DNA of 64,000 bases, taken from Oegoconia quadripuncta (lineage: Eukaryota > Arthropoda > Insecta > Lepidoptera > Autostichidae). Both the position numbers and the translations under genes were made by a program. Under the pieces are notes generated by a model. It saw nothing but the letters and a program-made list of their open reading frames with translations, ran no database searches and was not told where the DNA came from. Positions 21,743 to 31,454 of this stretch are shown one piece after another; the stretch's first letter is position 1, and each line of letters opens with the position of its first letter. The stretch covers positions 13,517,124-13,581,123 of the forward strand of contig OX438741.1 in NCBI GenBank assembly GCA_949316235.1. The letters run 5' to 3'.

Positions 21743-22119
21743 TAAATAGCAAGTATACTTAGACACCTAGGTACCTACTTGTAAAAGTCCTTGCTAAAAT
21801 GATTAAATAAAAAAACATTTTACAAGGTGTCAATTCGATCATCGAAGTGACCTTATAACATTCTGGCAAGCAAACGTTAATTGTGTAGACAAGGTCTGTC
21901 TAAATTGGTAACATAAATAATACGTATTTACATAAATGCCTTCTCCATGTTACATCACTTACATCATTGGGCCTGTAACATCGATCAATAACCTTTACCT
22001 GATGTCCACAGCAGACCACCCTAGGCTGGTCAGGTAACTTCATTGCTTTGGGAATTGTAATTGTTTATGACGTCAATGTTTATTTGTTTGTCATTGTTCG
22101 TCATTGTTTATGACGAACA

Positions 22120-22380
22120 TAATACTTATATTGGGTTGAATTCTCCCCTTATCAGAATGTGTAGAACTTACAATGAAATTAGCAATACACAGCCTTCACT
22201 TGACATGTTTAACGATTCCATACACAAATTTAAAAACAAAATACTTAACTGCTGGATCCAGAATCCGATTATAACTAATAAACAACTAACAATAGACAAT
22301 ATTTAAACGTTGCAATACTACCCCATCACAGAATATAGCCCAGGGAAAATACGGTTTAATAAAAAAAAAAAAGGTAAAAA
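22120..22380 (+). pseudogene. LINE ORF2 C-terminal fragment
   Basis: The ORF contains 'NSPLIRMCRTYNEISNTQPS' followed by 'LDMFNDSIHKFKNKIL', stop, and an A-run at about 22362. 'SP-x-RMC-x-x-YN ... D-x-FNDS-x-x-F' is a recurrent LINE reverse-transcriptase C-terminal pattern in Lepidoptera. 5'-truncated. The short phrase 'tagcccagggaaaatacggt' at its end recurs inverted at about 22907-22927. Confidence 0.65.
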
Positions 22381-23061
22381 TTTAGCTTAGCTAGACATAA
22401 TTCAGAACCGACTTATATAGTTGCATATCTTATAGAGGCACATTAGAGATGTAATTTTGAATAATTAAGCCTAAAAAAACGAGAGCTTGGTCTAGATTTT
22501 TTTAGAAACTATTTTTAATTTGTATCTTAGTAACGATAAATACTAACTGATATTTAATTAGGTTGACTTTAGTTAGCCACAGTTTACTTATTGATGGATA
22601 AAAAACTAAGCATGTTATAGTTAGGCATGCATGTGTTTTAGCTGAAAATGTCGTCAAACTGCATTGCTTAAGATATAAAAATGAGAAGGAATATTTTGTA
22701 ACGCTAATTTCCCTAAATGTTTTGAATTGAAACAAATATTTCAAATTTTAAAGAAGCACATTTTTTCAAATTCAGCTTATTTAGTTACTTACTTAGTAGG
22801 CCTACCTGCGTTTCTAACAAACTTAATTTTTAGCAATTGCTACTACATTTACAACACTTTATTAAATGTTTCAAGAAAATTGCGGTTATTCATTTTTCCG
22901 AGGTCAAACCGTATTTTCTCTGGGCTAATAACTAATAGTACTAATACACCGAGCAAAATATCTCTCAGATTGGCTTCAACTTACCACCTATGTTTTTGTA
23001 CAAATGGTTGAATGACGTGTACAGTGGCGGTAATTTGATATAAAAGCCCGGCATGCCTTTG
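22381..23061. other. Gene-free stretch
   Basis: AT-rich with two opposing short ORFs (22502-22744 minus, 22727-23011 plus) that show no motif. The inverted match to the preceding LINE tail at about 22907-22927 suggests a second retroposon end in minus orientation, not pursued further. Confidence 0.4.
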
Positions 23062-23140
23062 CCTAATCATCATATCAGCCTAAAGACGTCCACTGCTGGA
23101 CAAAGGCCTCCCCCAACGATTTCCATTACGATCGGTCATT
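23062..23140 (-). mobile_element. RTE-type LINE tail, reversed
   Basis: 'aatcatcatatcagcctaaa', 'cgtccactgctggacaaagg' and 'cctcccccaacgatttcc' are the classic reversed 3' end of RTE LINEs (compare 51601-51700). Confidence 0.7.
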
Positions 23141-23790
23141 AAAATTACAAAATTGAATAAGACACTTTTCAACGGTCACAGCCTTTATATTCCGTTGACT
23201 CGAGTATCATCATCGTTTTCCGTAGAGTCGATTCTTTACATTCGTTACTATTACCGAAGGATATCGTATAACAGAGAGCGACGATGGTGCTGCCAACATA
23301 TTAATTATTTATTATCAATTTTTTTAAATTATAAGTAAAAATTATTATGTAGTATTGGTGGAAATTGTTGAAAATATTTTTAAAGATGTCAATTTTGCTG
23401 TTAATTTCTTACGTACGTCAATAGGAAGAACCAAATATCGTCTCAAACCAAAACAATATCCAGGTAGTGCTGACTAATTAATTATAATGCCAATTATGTC
23501 TTAAAATATGTCACGGATCTTAACACGGCGCGTCCGCACTTTGTGTTCGTTCATAAAAAAATGTGAATTAATTTTTTATACTTCCTTCATAAATAGCTAG
23601 AACACCTGAATTGGTGGGGGCCATTATTAAAATACAATGGAGCGAACATAATCAAGTAATTGATATTCATGACACTTTACTAATTTGTAAGACTTAATTA
23701 GCTTTAATGCCCATAAAAACAATAAACTTAATTCAAACTTAACTACAATACGAAAATATTTTAGGATATACATATACTTAAATTAAATTA
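23141..23790. other. Gene-free AT-rich stretch
   Basis: Only a short 61-codon ORF without recognisable motifs. No repeat family is identified. Confidence 0.4.
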
Positions 23791-24075
23791 GACGACCTGT
23801 TTGGTGTAGTGGTTAGCAACTCTGACCACTATACCAAAAGGTTGCGGGTTCGAATCCCGCTAGGGGCATATGTTTGTGTGATGAATACGGACATGACATG
23901 TGTACCCGAGTTATGGATGTTTTCATAATAAGTATTTATTTACAAAAAAAAATGTCTTTAGTGTAGTATATTAACCATCTGGTGTCCATAACACAAGCCT
24001 ATAGTTGCTTAGTGTGGAACTAGATGGCGCTGTGTGTATGTCTAAGGATATTTATTTATTTAAGGATATTTATTA
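23791..24075 (+). mobile_element. SINE B, full length
   Basis: 'gacgacctgtttggtgtagt', B box 'gcgggttcgaatcccgc', body and tail present. The tail carries a partial duplication ('aaggatatttatttatttaa' twice). Confidence 0.85.
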
Positions 24076-24171
24076 AAATATAACGTCCCATTTAGCCCAA
24101 ATTGCGTGGTCAGGGATATCCCAAATATTAGCATTTAGGTGTTTCAAACATTGCTGTACCACACAGTACTG

Positions 24172-24385
24172 TGTGTTTTCGGCACTCAAATAGAATAGAA
24201 CCAACCCGTCTCTTCCCGTGGGTGTCGTAAAAGGCGACTAACGGACTTTACACCAAAAAACATCTATAGTTTTGCACGTTTCAACGGCGATGTGCTCACC
24301 CCCGTCACGTGTGCATTTCTGTATATACTCGTATCGTAAGGTGAACGCGTTTATGTTGTTTCAATCGTTAAACTTTTAAAGTTTG
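24172..24385 (+). repeat. Dispersed repeat D
   Basis: 'cgtctcttcccgtgggtgtc', 'gtaaaaggcgactaacggac', 'gtgtgcatttctgtatatac' and 'gtaaggtgaacgcg' in the standard D order. No ORF. Confidence 0.65.
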
Positions 24386-24560
24386 TGTTAGCGACGCGCT
24401 CTTACTTAGCATTAAAAAGTTAAGTAACTGTTTCTGATTGGTGGACAGAGCTGTCAGTCCGCGTCCATTTTGTTTCGCCTATGCACGCTTAACGTTGTCG
24501 GCACAAATAAATGTATATCTGCTGGTTTGTTAATTGTTAATAAACAGTGTTAATCTAGTT

Positions 24561-24752
24561 TACCATCTTATCTAAATCTGCCGCCAAGCAGCAATGTTAA
24601 CAGCATTGTTGTGTTCCGCTTGTCAGAGATAAGATAGCCAGTCCCCCAAATGTGTTGAGGTTTCCGGGTTAGTACGCTTCCACCTTCGACCTCATCTTCA
24701 CTTAACATCAGGTGTGATTGAGGTCAAATACGAACCCGTCGCGCATAAAAAA
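24561..24752 (+). mobile_element. SINE A, 5'-truncated
   Basis: Starts at 'accatcttatctaaatctgc' and ends in 'cgtcgcgcataaaaaaaaaa'. Confidence 0.8.
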
Positions 24753-24759
24753 AAAAATT

Positions 24760-25022
24760 TTTTTTTCTTTTTTTTTTATATGAGAGGGCGGCAAACGAGC
24801 ATGCGGGTCACCTGATGGAAAGCAATCACCGCCACCCACGGACACCAAAAGGGTCACAGATGCGTTGCCGGCCTTTGAGGAAGGTGTAGGCTCGTTTATT
24901 GAAGGTTCCAATGTCGTACTCGTTCGGGAATACCGCTGCAGGAAGTCCGTTCCACAGGTTGGTCGTACGCGGTAGGAAGTTTCTTGAGAAACGTACAGTG
25001 GTAGACTTCCACTCATCCAGGT
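24760..25022 (-). pseudogene. LINE C ORF2 C-terminus
   Basis: The minus-strand reading gives 'SRNFLPRTTNLWNGLPAAVF' then '[20 protein letters not shown]' and '[10 protein letters not shown]', broken by small frameshifts, and a 3' end 'gctcgtttgccgccctctca' plus an A-run. 'R-x-x-x-LWNGLP-x-x-VFPNEYD-x-F-KR' is a jockey/BS-type C-terminus. It is the longest of five LINE C ends in the window. Confidence 0.75.
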
Positions 25023-25139
25023 GATGTGGATGGAATTTTAATTTTCGGCGAGAAGTGTATCGGTTAAATTGAGCAGCGGGTATTATATCTTCTGTAACAT
25101 TAGTGCACGTGTTTTGGAACTAATCTCCGGTCACCCATC

Positions 25140-25222
25140 ATCTACAGTTTGGAACACCTAAACTATTGTTTAAGATATCTCTGACCACCTCATTTGGGGT
25201 AAAGGTCGTGACGTTATATATA
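25140..25222 (+). repeat. Repeat D 3' fragment
   Basis: 'tggaacacctaaactattgt', 'gatatctctgaccacctcat' and 'ttggggtaaaggtcgtgacg' are the D 3' part, also seen at 27590-27662 and 44680-44735. Confidence 0.55.
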
Positions 25223-25224
25223 TT

Positions 25225-25394
25225 GGGTCTTTATCTATGAAATTGGAGTTTTTTTTCTTCGTTAATCATATGTAGATACCAATTCCTGCGATTTTAAAAT
25301 GCTTTACCTAACTAATCCAGGTCGCAATTTGTCTACCAACTAAATTTCATCCAAATACGTCCATCCGTTCAGGCGTGACGAGGTAACAAACATA
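25225..25394 (+). mobile_element. Truncated mariner-type MITE end plus older repeat
   Basis: 'ttgggtctttatctatgaaa' and 'cgttaatcatatgtagat' repeat the left end of the element at 25395, but the copy stops after about 70 bp. It is followed by 'aatttcatccaaatacgtcc' and 'atccgttcaggcgtgacgag'. Confidence 0.6.
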
Positions 25395-26022
25395 TTGGGT
25401 CTTTACCTATGAAATTGGAGTTTTTTTTCTTCGTTAATCATAATAAGTACCAATTCCTGCGATTTTCAAAGCTATATCCAAATTTGTTTTTTATTTAGAA
25501 AATGGAATATTATTTCAAGGTTTCACATGAAATATTTTTTAATTTCTGGGCTAAATCACATAATAAAAAAAAATTGAACAGAGCTCTTTTCATGTGCTTC
25601 CCATAATCATTTCTTAGATACGCTGAAACTTTTATAAAGCGGTTACTTTTAAAAATTAACGATGCCTATACTCATAATGTTATCCGATAATACACACAAA
25701 GTTTACCTACTGATATTTAAGTTATTCAGCTTTTACTTTGCACTATCCAACTACTTATTAAAAAAGCTTCTTTAACTGAGGTTGTCTGGAAGAAATCGCT
25801 ATCAGCGATAAGACCGCCTTTGTACACTTCATCATCTATGTTAAATGTTCTTTGTATTTTATTTTTGTGTGCAATAAAGAATTTAATAATAATAATAATA
25901 ATAAAGTTTAGCTTAATTTGGATTTGCCGTTCCCAAAAAAAAAATCTAAAATGTTTGTATGGAGAAAACAGTCTTAATGAAGTTCTTCATATAAAACGCC
26001 AATTTCATAGGTAAGGACCTAA
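25395..26022. mobile_element. Mariner-type MITE with an internal LINE insertion
   Basis: Left end 'ttgggtctttacctatgaaa' and right end 'tttcataggtaaggacctaa' form a terminal inverted repeat of about 28 bp. Both sides carry TA. The termini resemble mariner ends of lepidopteran genomes from memory. The core matches the 402-bp copy at 50421-50822, except for about 190 extra bp at 25711-25905. No transposase remnant. Confidence 0.8.
25770..25905 (+). mobile_element. LINE 3' end, family I, with (AAT)n tail
   Basis: 'aggttgtctggaagaaatcg', 'atcagcgataagaccgcctt', 'gtgtgcaataaagaatttaa' and (TAA)n. It lies within the mariner-type MITE and is absent from the sister copy, hence a later insertion. Confidence 0.75.
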
Positions 26023-26420
26023 TATTTATGTAAACATTAAAAGTTTACTTACTAAGTAACTGTCTGCAAATAGTATCAGCTAATTGGTGCAGTATTCTTA
26101 CGGAGTACCCAGAACTTAAATGTATTATGAAATTCCTAAGCAAACATGGAAAGTCCTAAGCCCAGGTATCAAAATAAGTAAAGACTATAATATACACTTT
26201 CTAGCCACTCCATAAGTCAAACAATGCAGCGTTAAATGAGCAACAAATTGTTAGCGAGTTATTTATTACTTATTTACACTACTGTGCAACTAGTGCTGGA
26301 CGTTGAGGGCCATCTTATCGATAAACTATATTTTGATAATATTTTACTTATGTATGTTCTGTATGTATTAAGTAAATTGTAGCATAAATAAATAAATTTG
26401 TCCAAACATGACGGTGCTGC

Positions 26421-26637
26421 GCGTGGTTGCGTTGTCTGGCTCAAGGAGTCCACGGAAGACCAGCGTCGTTGTATCTAACTGGTACCTCGGCATATGCTGA
26501 GTGGATGCCTTTTCGGTGCCACATATATATATATATATATGTGTGTATATATTGCTAGAATTTAAGATTATTGTTTAGTTTACGATATGTGACACCGAAT
26601 AAATACTTTTTCTTTCTTTCTTCTTTCTTTCAAACGG
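26421..26637 (+). mobile_element. Retroposon 3' end, type M, with (TTTC)n tail
   Basis: 'ggaagaccagcgtcgttgta', 'ggcatatgctgagtggatgc', an (AT)n run at 26522-26541, 'cgaataaatactttttcttt' and CTTTCTTTCTTC. Related blocks are at 62828-62875 (plus) and 49985-50055 (minus). Confidence 0.55.
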
Positions 26638-27116
26638 TCAAACATCGATATCGATCGATTTACTCAAGAGTTTAAGGTAAACATTCACGAAAGCACACAG
26701 CCTTAAATTAGTTTTTTCAATTCAAATTCAAATTATTTATTTTGCTAGATTATATGTGTTTTGGTGCTTCAATATTAAAAATACTGTGCCTTTTGAGCAT
26801 GTAAAACTTTATAAGATTGAACAAATATAAAATTTTAAATGTGCCATTAACCAATTGGCATGGAAAGTTCAAAAGCTATCAACATTTCAAAAGTAATGTC
26901 AAATATTCAAATTAATGTCAAAATTAGAAAGTCATTCCATATGCAAATAAATAATAAATAATCCTATATAAATCAATAAAAAGACAAAATGAAAACTTCT
27001 TGACAAACTACTTTGCAATTTTAAGATTTTTTATATTTTTTTATTAACTGGATACGTATTTGACCACAATCTCACCTGATGCTAATGATGAATGATGCTG
27101 ATGAAGATAAGATAAA

Positions 27117-27235
27117 AAGTTGCAGTTTAGTGATAAGACCGCTTAATTCTATTGTTATCATCAAAAATTATTGTAAATTATTTTGCGTAATAAAGAGTAT
27201 TTGTATTATATTGTATTTTATTTTATTAGTGCATG
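27117..27235 (+). mobile_element. LINE 3' end, family I, diverged
   Basis: 'cagtttagtgataagaccgc', 'ttttgcgtaataaagagtat' and a TTTTATTTTATT-type tail. Confidence 0.5.
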
Positions 27236-27589
27236 ATGGTTTTCATCATCATCACCATTATCCTATCAGGTCTCTTAGTTCTCATGACTGTTTAATAATG
27301 TCAATTTTAGCATCCGCAAAGATCTGTAGAGTTATGTGGTATTCGCGAAAAACACTAAGAGAAATTGCTCTGAGTTATTAGTAAGTTTCTCTACCCACAT
27401 CCAATATACTATTGGTTTCACTTGTCGCTAACCGAATTTTTCGCTAACTTTAGAGTCGCTGACGATTTTCAGCAGAGGTAAGGTGTATATAATATCGCAA
27501 TGTTTTATTGCTTTACTTTCACAATAACAATGAATACCAAAGACTTACACATACGGTAAATGCTGTGTGGTTTCGATACGTAAAAGGCT

Positions 27590-27662
27590 TTAGTTTGGGA
27601 TATCTCTGATCACCCCATTTGGGATAATCTCTGATCACCCCATTTGGGATAAAGGTCGTGAC
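27590..27662 (+). repeat. Repeat D fragment with internal duplication
   Basis: 'tctctgatcaccccatttgg' occurs twice in tandem (unit about 27 bp), followed by 'gataaaggtcgtgac'. Confidence 0.6.
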
Positions 27663-27990
27663 TTTATGTTTGTAGGTATCTACAAATAATTCATAATTAT
27701 TTTTGTCGATAAAATTCTATCGACAGCCGTGCAGCACTACTACTATTTGCCCTTACATAATTTTGTCCTGTGAACTGCCTGTGAATTAAGTTATAGCGAT
27801 ATGCTGTGACATAATGTGATAAACAAGCTCATTGTTTTTTTTTAATGTTTAACACCCTATTTGTGATGTTGGTCAAATCGACGTAAATGTGTATTTAACC
27901 TAGATGCAACTAATGCATAATGTTGTCACGAAATACAATTGCCAAAAACATAGTTATTTAGACACTTATTCTCAATCAGAACCATCCCAA

Positions 27991-28104
27991 AAATGTCCTA
28001 CCACCAACCAAACCGAGTACTAAACATGTGCCCCGCTGGGGAATGAACCCGCGACCTCCGATTCATAAACCCTATGTTGTTTACATTGAGCCACGGAGGC
28101 GGTT
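27991..28104 (-). mobile_element. SINE A head
   Basis: Reverse copy: 'ctaccaccaaccaaaccgag', 'gggaatgaacccgcgacctc' (B box), 'ttgagccacggaggcggtt'. Confidence 0.8.
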
Positions 28105-28134
28105 AAGGCCCTTGACGTGACCCTCAAACGTTAT

Positions 28135-28440
28135 ATTAATATTTCATTATTAGTTGTGAAATAGCCTGGATTGCAAACGAGCTGGTTATGAAAAGGGATG
28201 TTTATCTAAATAGTGTGATATTTAATAAGTTTCTCTTTTATACTATCTTTAAATTTATTCAAAGATACATTTTGTATATCAACAGGAACCTTATTGAAAA
28301 AGCGTATACATAACCCTTTGAATGAATTACTGACTTTACGGAGGCGACTTATGTGACCTGCAAGTTTATCTTTATTTATTGTACTGACTTCATGTACCTT
28401 ATTGAAAATATGTAGAATTTATGTTACCATCTTACTGGCT
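28135..28440 (-). pseudogene. LINE X 3' fragment (relative of the 58-61 kb LINE)
   Basis: 'gtgaaatagcctggattgca', 'aaatttattcaaagatacat' and 'gaaaaagcgtatacataacc' are the reversed ORF2 C-terminus/3' UTR. The frame encodes the 'R-L-x-K-V-x-x-SF-KG-x-CIRF-NK-VP' region of the 973-residue protein in diverged form. Confidence 0.7.
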
Positions 28441-28999
28441 TACTTTCATTGAAATCGATCAAGAACAACATGGCGTGTCCATAGCCACAAACAATTAAAA
28501 CAATTGCACACGCGCTGCCAAAGTCAAGAGCAAAGAAGGAATGCCAAATCGTATGCGCCACGTGTCAAATTGCCGTGAAATTGTAGAATTTCACTGTCTA
28601 TCTCGCACATGAAAATGAAAGTTTTGGATAATGATATCAAGGTCCAAGGTGAAATTTAAGTGATCACTGCCATGACTGGAATGCATGTAAAAACCACGTT
28701 GAATTCCTACCGTGGTAAGGTATATATGTATGTAAGGAATCAGTGAATATTTATTATATTCCCACAAAAGTACATTTGCAGAGATGTTACATTTTCTTCT
28801 TTTCTTTATTTTTTCTCTAAATTTGATATCCAAAAAAAATCTTTATTTGCTTAATTGTTTTTCTATGGTAACTGTCTTCTTGCGATACGGTTCTAGGACT
28901 AGTGTAGGAGACAGAGTTTAAGTAATATACTTCTCAGATAACGATGCGAGGACATGGTAAAAAAAAATCATAATCGGGGATGTTCGCGGAAGCTCTCAC

Positions 29000-29415
29000 G
29001 GGACTCAACGGTCACCGGCAAATTGCAAAGCCTTGAACACCGCCGTAGGGTCGCTTGCCTTTCAGTGTTTTACAGGATACATTTCGGGGAGTGTGCGATG
29101 GAATTGCATGATCTTATTCCACCGTCCCCTTTCCATCTTCGGACAACCAGGCGCGGGGGGGGTTTCCATCCATATGTTGTCAACATACCGAACATCCGCA
29201 CTAAGCTCTTTGCTTCGTCATTTATAATGCGGACTGCGGTATGGAACTCACTGCCCGCGTCGGTTTTTCCCGACACTTACAACCTTGGGATCTTCAAGTC
29301 TAGAGTGAATAGGCATTTACTGGGTACGCATGATACATCTTCGGCTACATCGTCACTTTCCATCAGGTGAGATTGTAGCCAAACGCGAAACCAGTTTTTA
29401 ATAAAAAAAAAAAAA
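29000..29415 (+). pseudogene. LINE ORF2 C-terminus, family L1-end, longer copy
   Basis: The ORF 28954-29370 begins with 'SLEHRRRVACLSVFYRIHFG' and 'ECAMELHDLI'. It continues with 'PPSPFHLRTTRRGGGFHPYV' and 'AVWNSLPASVFPDTYNLGIF', stop, 3' UTR and an A-run at about 29402. This is the typical post-RT region of jockey/BS-like LINEs. Compared with 20720-21045 it has lost one lysine codon before WNSLP. 5'-truncated. Confidence 0.8.
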
Positions 29416-29417
29416 AA

Positions 29418-29590
29418 AGCGCGATTGGACGGCTTTCACGCTACTATGCGTAAGAGAGCGACATCCATGGTGCGGCAGACACGGGCCAGCGGCAACAGCC
29501 TCCTGATTATAGTGGCAGGACGCATGGATGGGCCATTCATGAAGCACTGGTTGTCGTTGCATGCACCAGTGCCCCAGATCACAAGCAATA
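29418..29590 (+). mobile_element. Unidentified retroelement coding fragment
   Basis: A GC-richer block whose plus-strand frame reads 'MRKRATSMVRQTRASGNSLL' then 'MDGPFMKHWLSLHAPV'. It starts immediately after the A-run of the preceding LINE end. It could be part of another retrotransposon ORF; the family is not recognised. Confidence 0.35.
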
Positions 29591-29736
29591 GTTGAATTTT
29601 ACTTACATAATAATTTTGACATACAAATTCTACAATTTCTATAATAATAATTCAATTTTCAAAATAATTTCAAATTGATATAATTTAATTTCCATGTTTC
29701 AATTTTGATTTTTCTTTATGGTTTAATTCACAATTG

Positions 29737-29993
29737 TTTTTTTTTTTTTTTTTTTATCCACAACGGGCTAGCCTTGACCTCAATCACACCTGATCTTAAG
29801 TGAAGATGAGGCCGAATTAACATTGCTGTTTGGCGGCAGATTTAGACAAGATGGTGGTAGCTAGCCAGGCGGACATTTAATATGCCCTACCACCAACCAA
29901 ACCGAGTACTAAATATGTGCCCCGCTGGGGATCGAACCCGCGACCTCCGAAACGTAAACCCAATGTTGTTTACATTGAGCCACGGAGGCGGTT
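29737..29993 (-). mobile_element. SINE A with internal deletion
   Basis: A T-run, 'cacctgatcttaagtgaaga', then a jump to 'aacattgctgtttggcggca', B box 'gggatcgaacccgcgacc' and the head 'gagccacggaggcggtt'. Confidence 0.8.
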
Positions 29994-30380
29994 AAATGTT
30001 ATTTTAAATTTTCAATGTCTACCACTGTTTATTAACGTAGTTATATAGGTGACTGTACTAACAAAGATGCACCTTATTGTCTGGAATAATAAATGATTTA
30101 TTATTATTATTATTATAATTCATATATTTATTGCATTACACATGTCATAGTTACAATACATAGGTAAGTACTAACATACACATGTACCTTGCCAGGCATG
30201 GCAATATGGAGGAAAGGGATATTTATTATTATTATCACTATTTTTTATAGACGAGCAGCATTACTGCTGGTATGTCTATGTCACAGTGTTGGAACAGTTC
30301 ACATTGTTCATTATGTTGTTATCCAGTCAAAATTAAAGTCATCACTAGTTTTTTTTAAATTTATCCAATCTATTCCAATT

Positions 30381-30592
30381 GACGACCTGTTTAGTGTAGT
30401 GGTTAGCAACTCTGACCACTATACTGAAAGGTTGCGGGTTCGAATCCCGCTAGGGGCATATGTTTGTGTGATGAATACGGACATGTGTGCTCGAGTTATG
30501 GATGTTTTCATTTATAATAAATATTTGTTTACAAAATAAAAAAGTAATTATGTAGTATATCAACCATCTGGTATCCACAACACAAGCCTATA
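30381..30592 (+). mobile_element. SINE B, left portion (host of the CACTG transposon)
   Basis: 'gacgacctgtttagtgtagt', B box, body and 'ggtatccacaacacaagcct' end at 'ata'. At this exact point the 7,886-bp transposon begins. The rest of the SINE resumes at 38479 with 'tagttgcttactgtgg'. All intact copies read cctatagttgc across the site. Confidence 0.9.
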
Positions 30593-30604
30593 CACTGAAA
30601 AAAA
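30593..30604. repeat. Left terminal inverted repeat of the transposon
   Basis: CACTGAAAAAAA, preceded by the TA target copy at 30591-30592. It matches the right end (38467-38478) perfectly over 12 bp. Beyond that only ggtta-type words are shared. Confidence 0.9.
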
Positions 30605-31090
30605 AGGTTATTTAAATGTAACTGAACTTTCGTCTACCTGTAACTTAAAAAAAGTGACGAGCTAACTACGGCAATACCTAACCAAAATCAGATGGGTTAA
30701 TTTTCTACCAAACAATTTGTGTTGTATATTGCTACACACTATTAGCTATGTCTAATGAAAACGTTTGTTTATGGCTTACCACAAATTTTAAAATATTCTA
30801 TTGAAATAGAAATACTGTTTTGTTGAGTATAGATTTACTATTTGTTTCAACCTTACAATATTTGCAATTTACTTTAGTCTAATGATCTCTTTATACTTAA
30901 ACAAAATAAATCATTACATATAACCAATTTTAATAATCTTTTATTCAATTTGTTTGATTCCCTTTAAACAAAATGCTTTGACTGTAAGTAGTCAAACTAT
31001 TAAGCTATATGGTTAAATCACCTTGTTTATGTACAGCAAAACTTACTTACGTTACTTATAACCAAAGTTGTTGTTAAATAGAGTTCACAT

Positions 31091-31247
31091 ACCTATACGG
31101 GATCGAGTAGGTCTCATCGTCACCTTTTTTATCCCAAAAAACACCACATCGTATGACCAAGTTTGATTTTGACAGAGTCATGAATTTGAGACACATGGAA
31201 CTTGGATAAAAAAGGTGAAGGTGAGACTTACTGGATCTAGTATAGGT
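31091..31247. mobile_element. 157-bp foldback MITE inside the transposon
   Basis: 'acctatacgggatcgagtag' through 'caccttttttatcc' pairs with 'ggataaaaaaggtgaaggtg' through 'ggatctagtataggt'. Arms are about 43 bp with a few mismatches. It lies in the noncoding left subterminal region. The short loop has no ORF, and no clear target duplication was recognised. Confidence 0.65.
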
Positions 31248-31454
31248 GTGTGAGCCCTACTAACGATTACTCAAGAAAGGGGTCATTAAAGAAAAAATAT
31301 TGTTCATGTTATAATCTTTATTTCTTTAAATCAATCACATAGTAGAGAAAAAATATTTTCTATTTTTCCTACTTTCGATACTTAATCATTTGGAATTTTT
31401 AAATTTGCAATAGTGTAATTTGGATATTCTGTCCGATAAATAATCCTAACTTTA

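Noticed and set aside
26522..26541. (AT)n run as a regulatory or origin element
   Set aside because: A simple microsatellite inside a retroposon 3' end; nothing else supports function.
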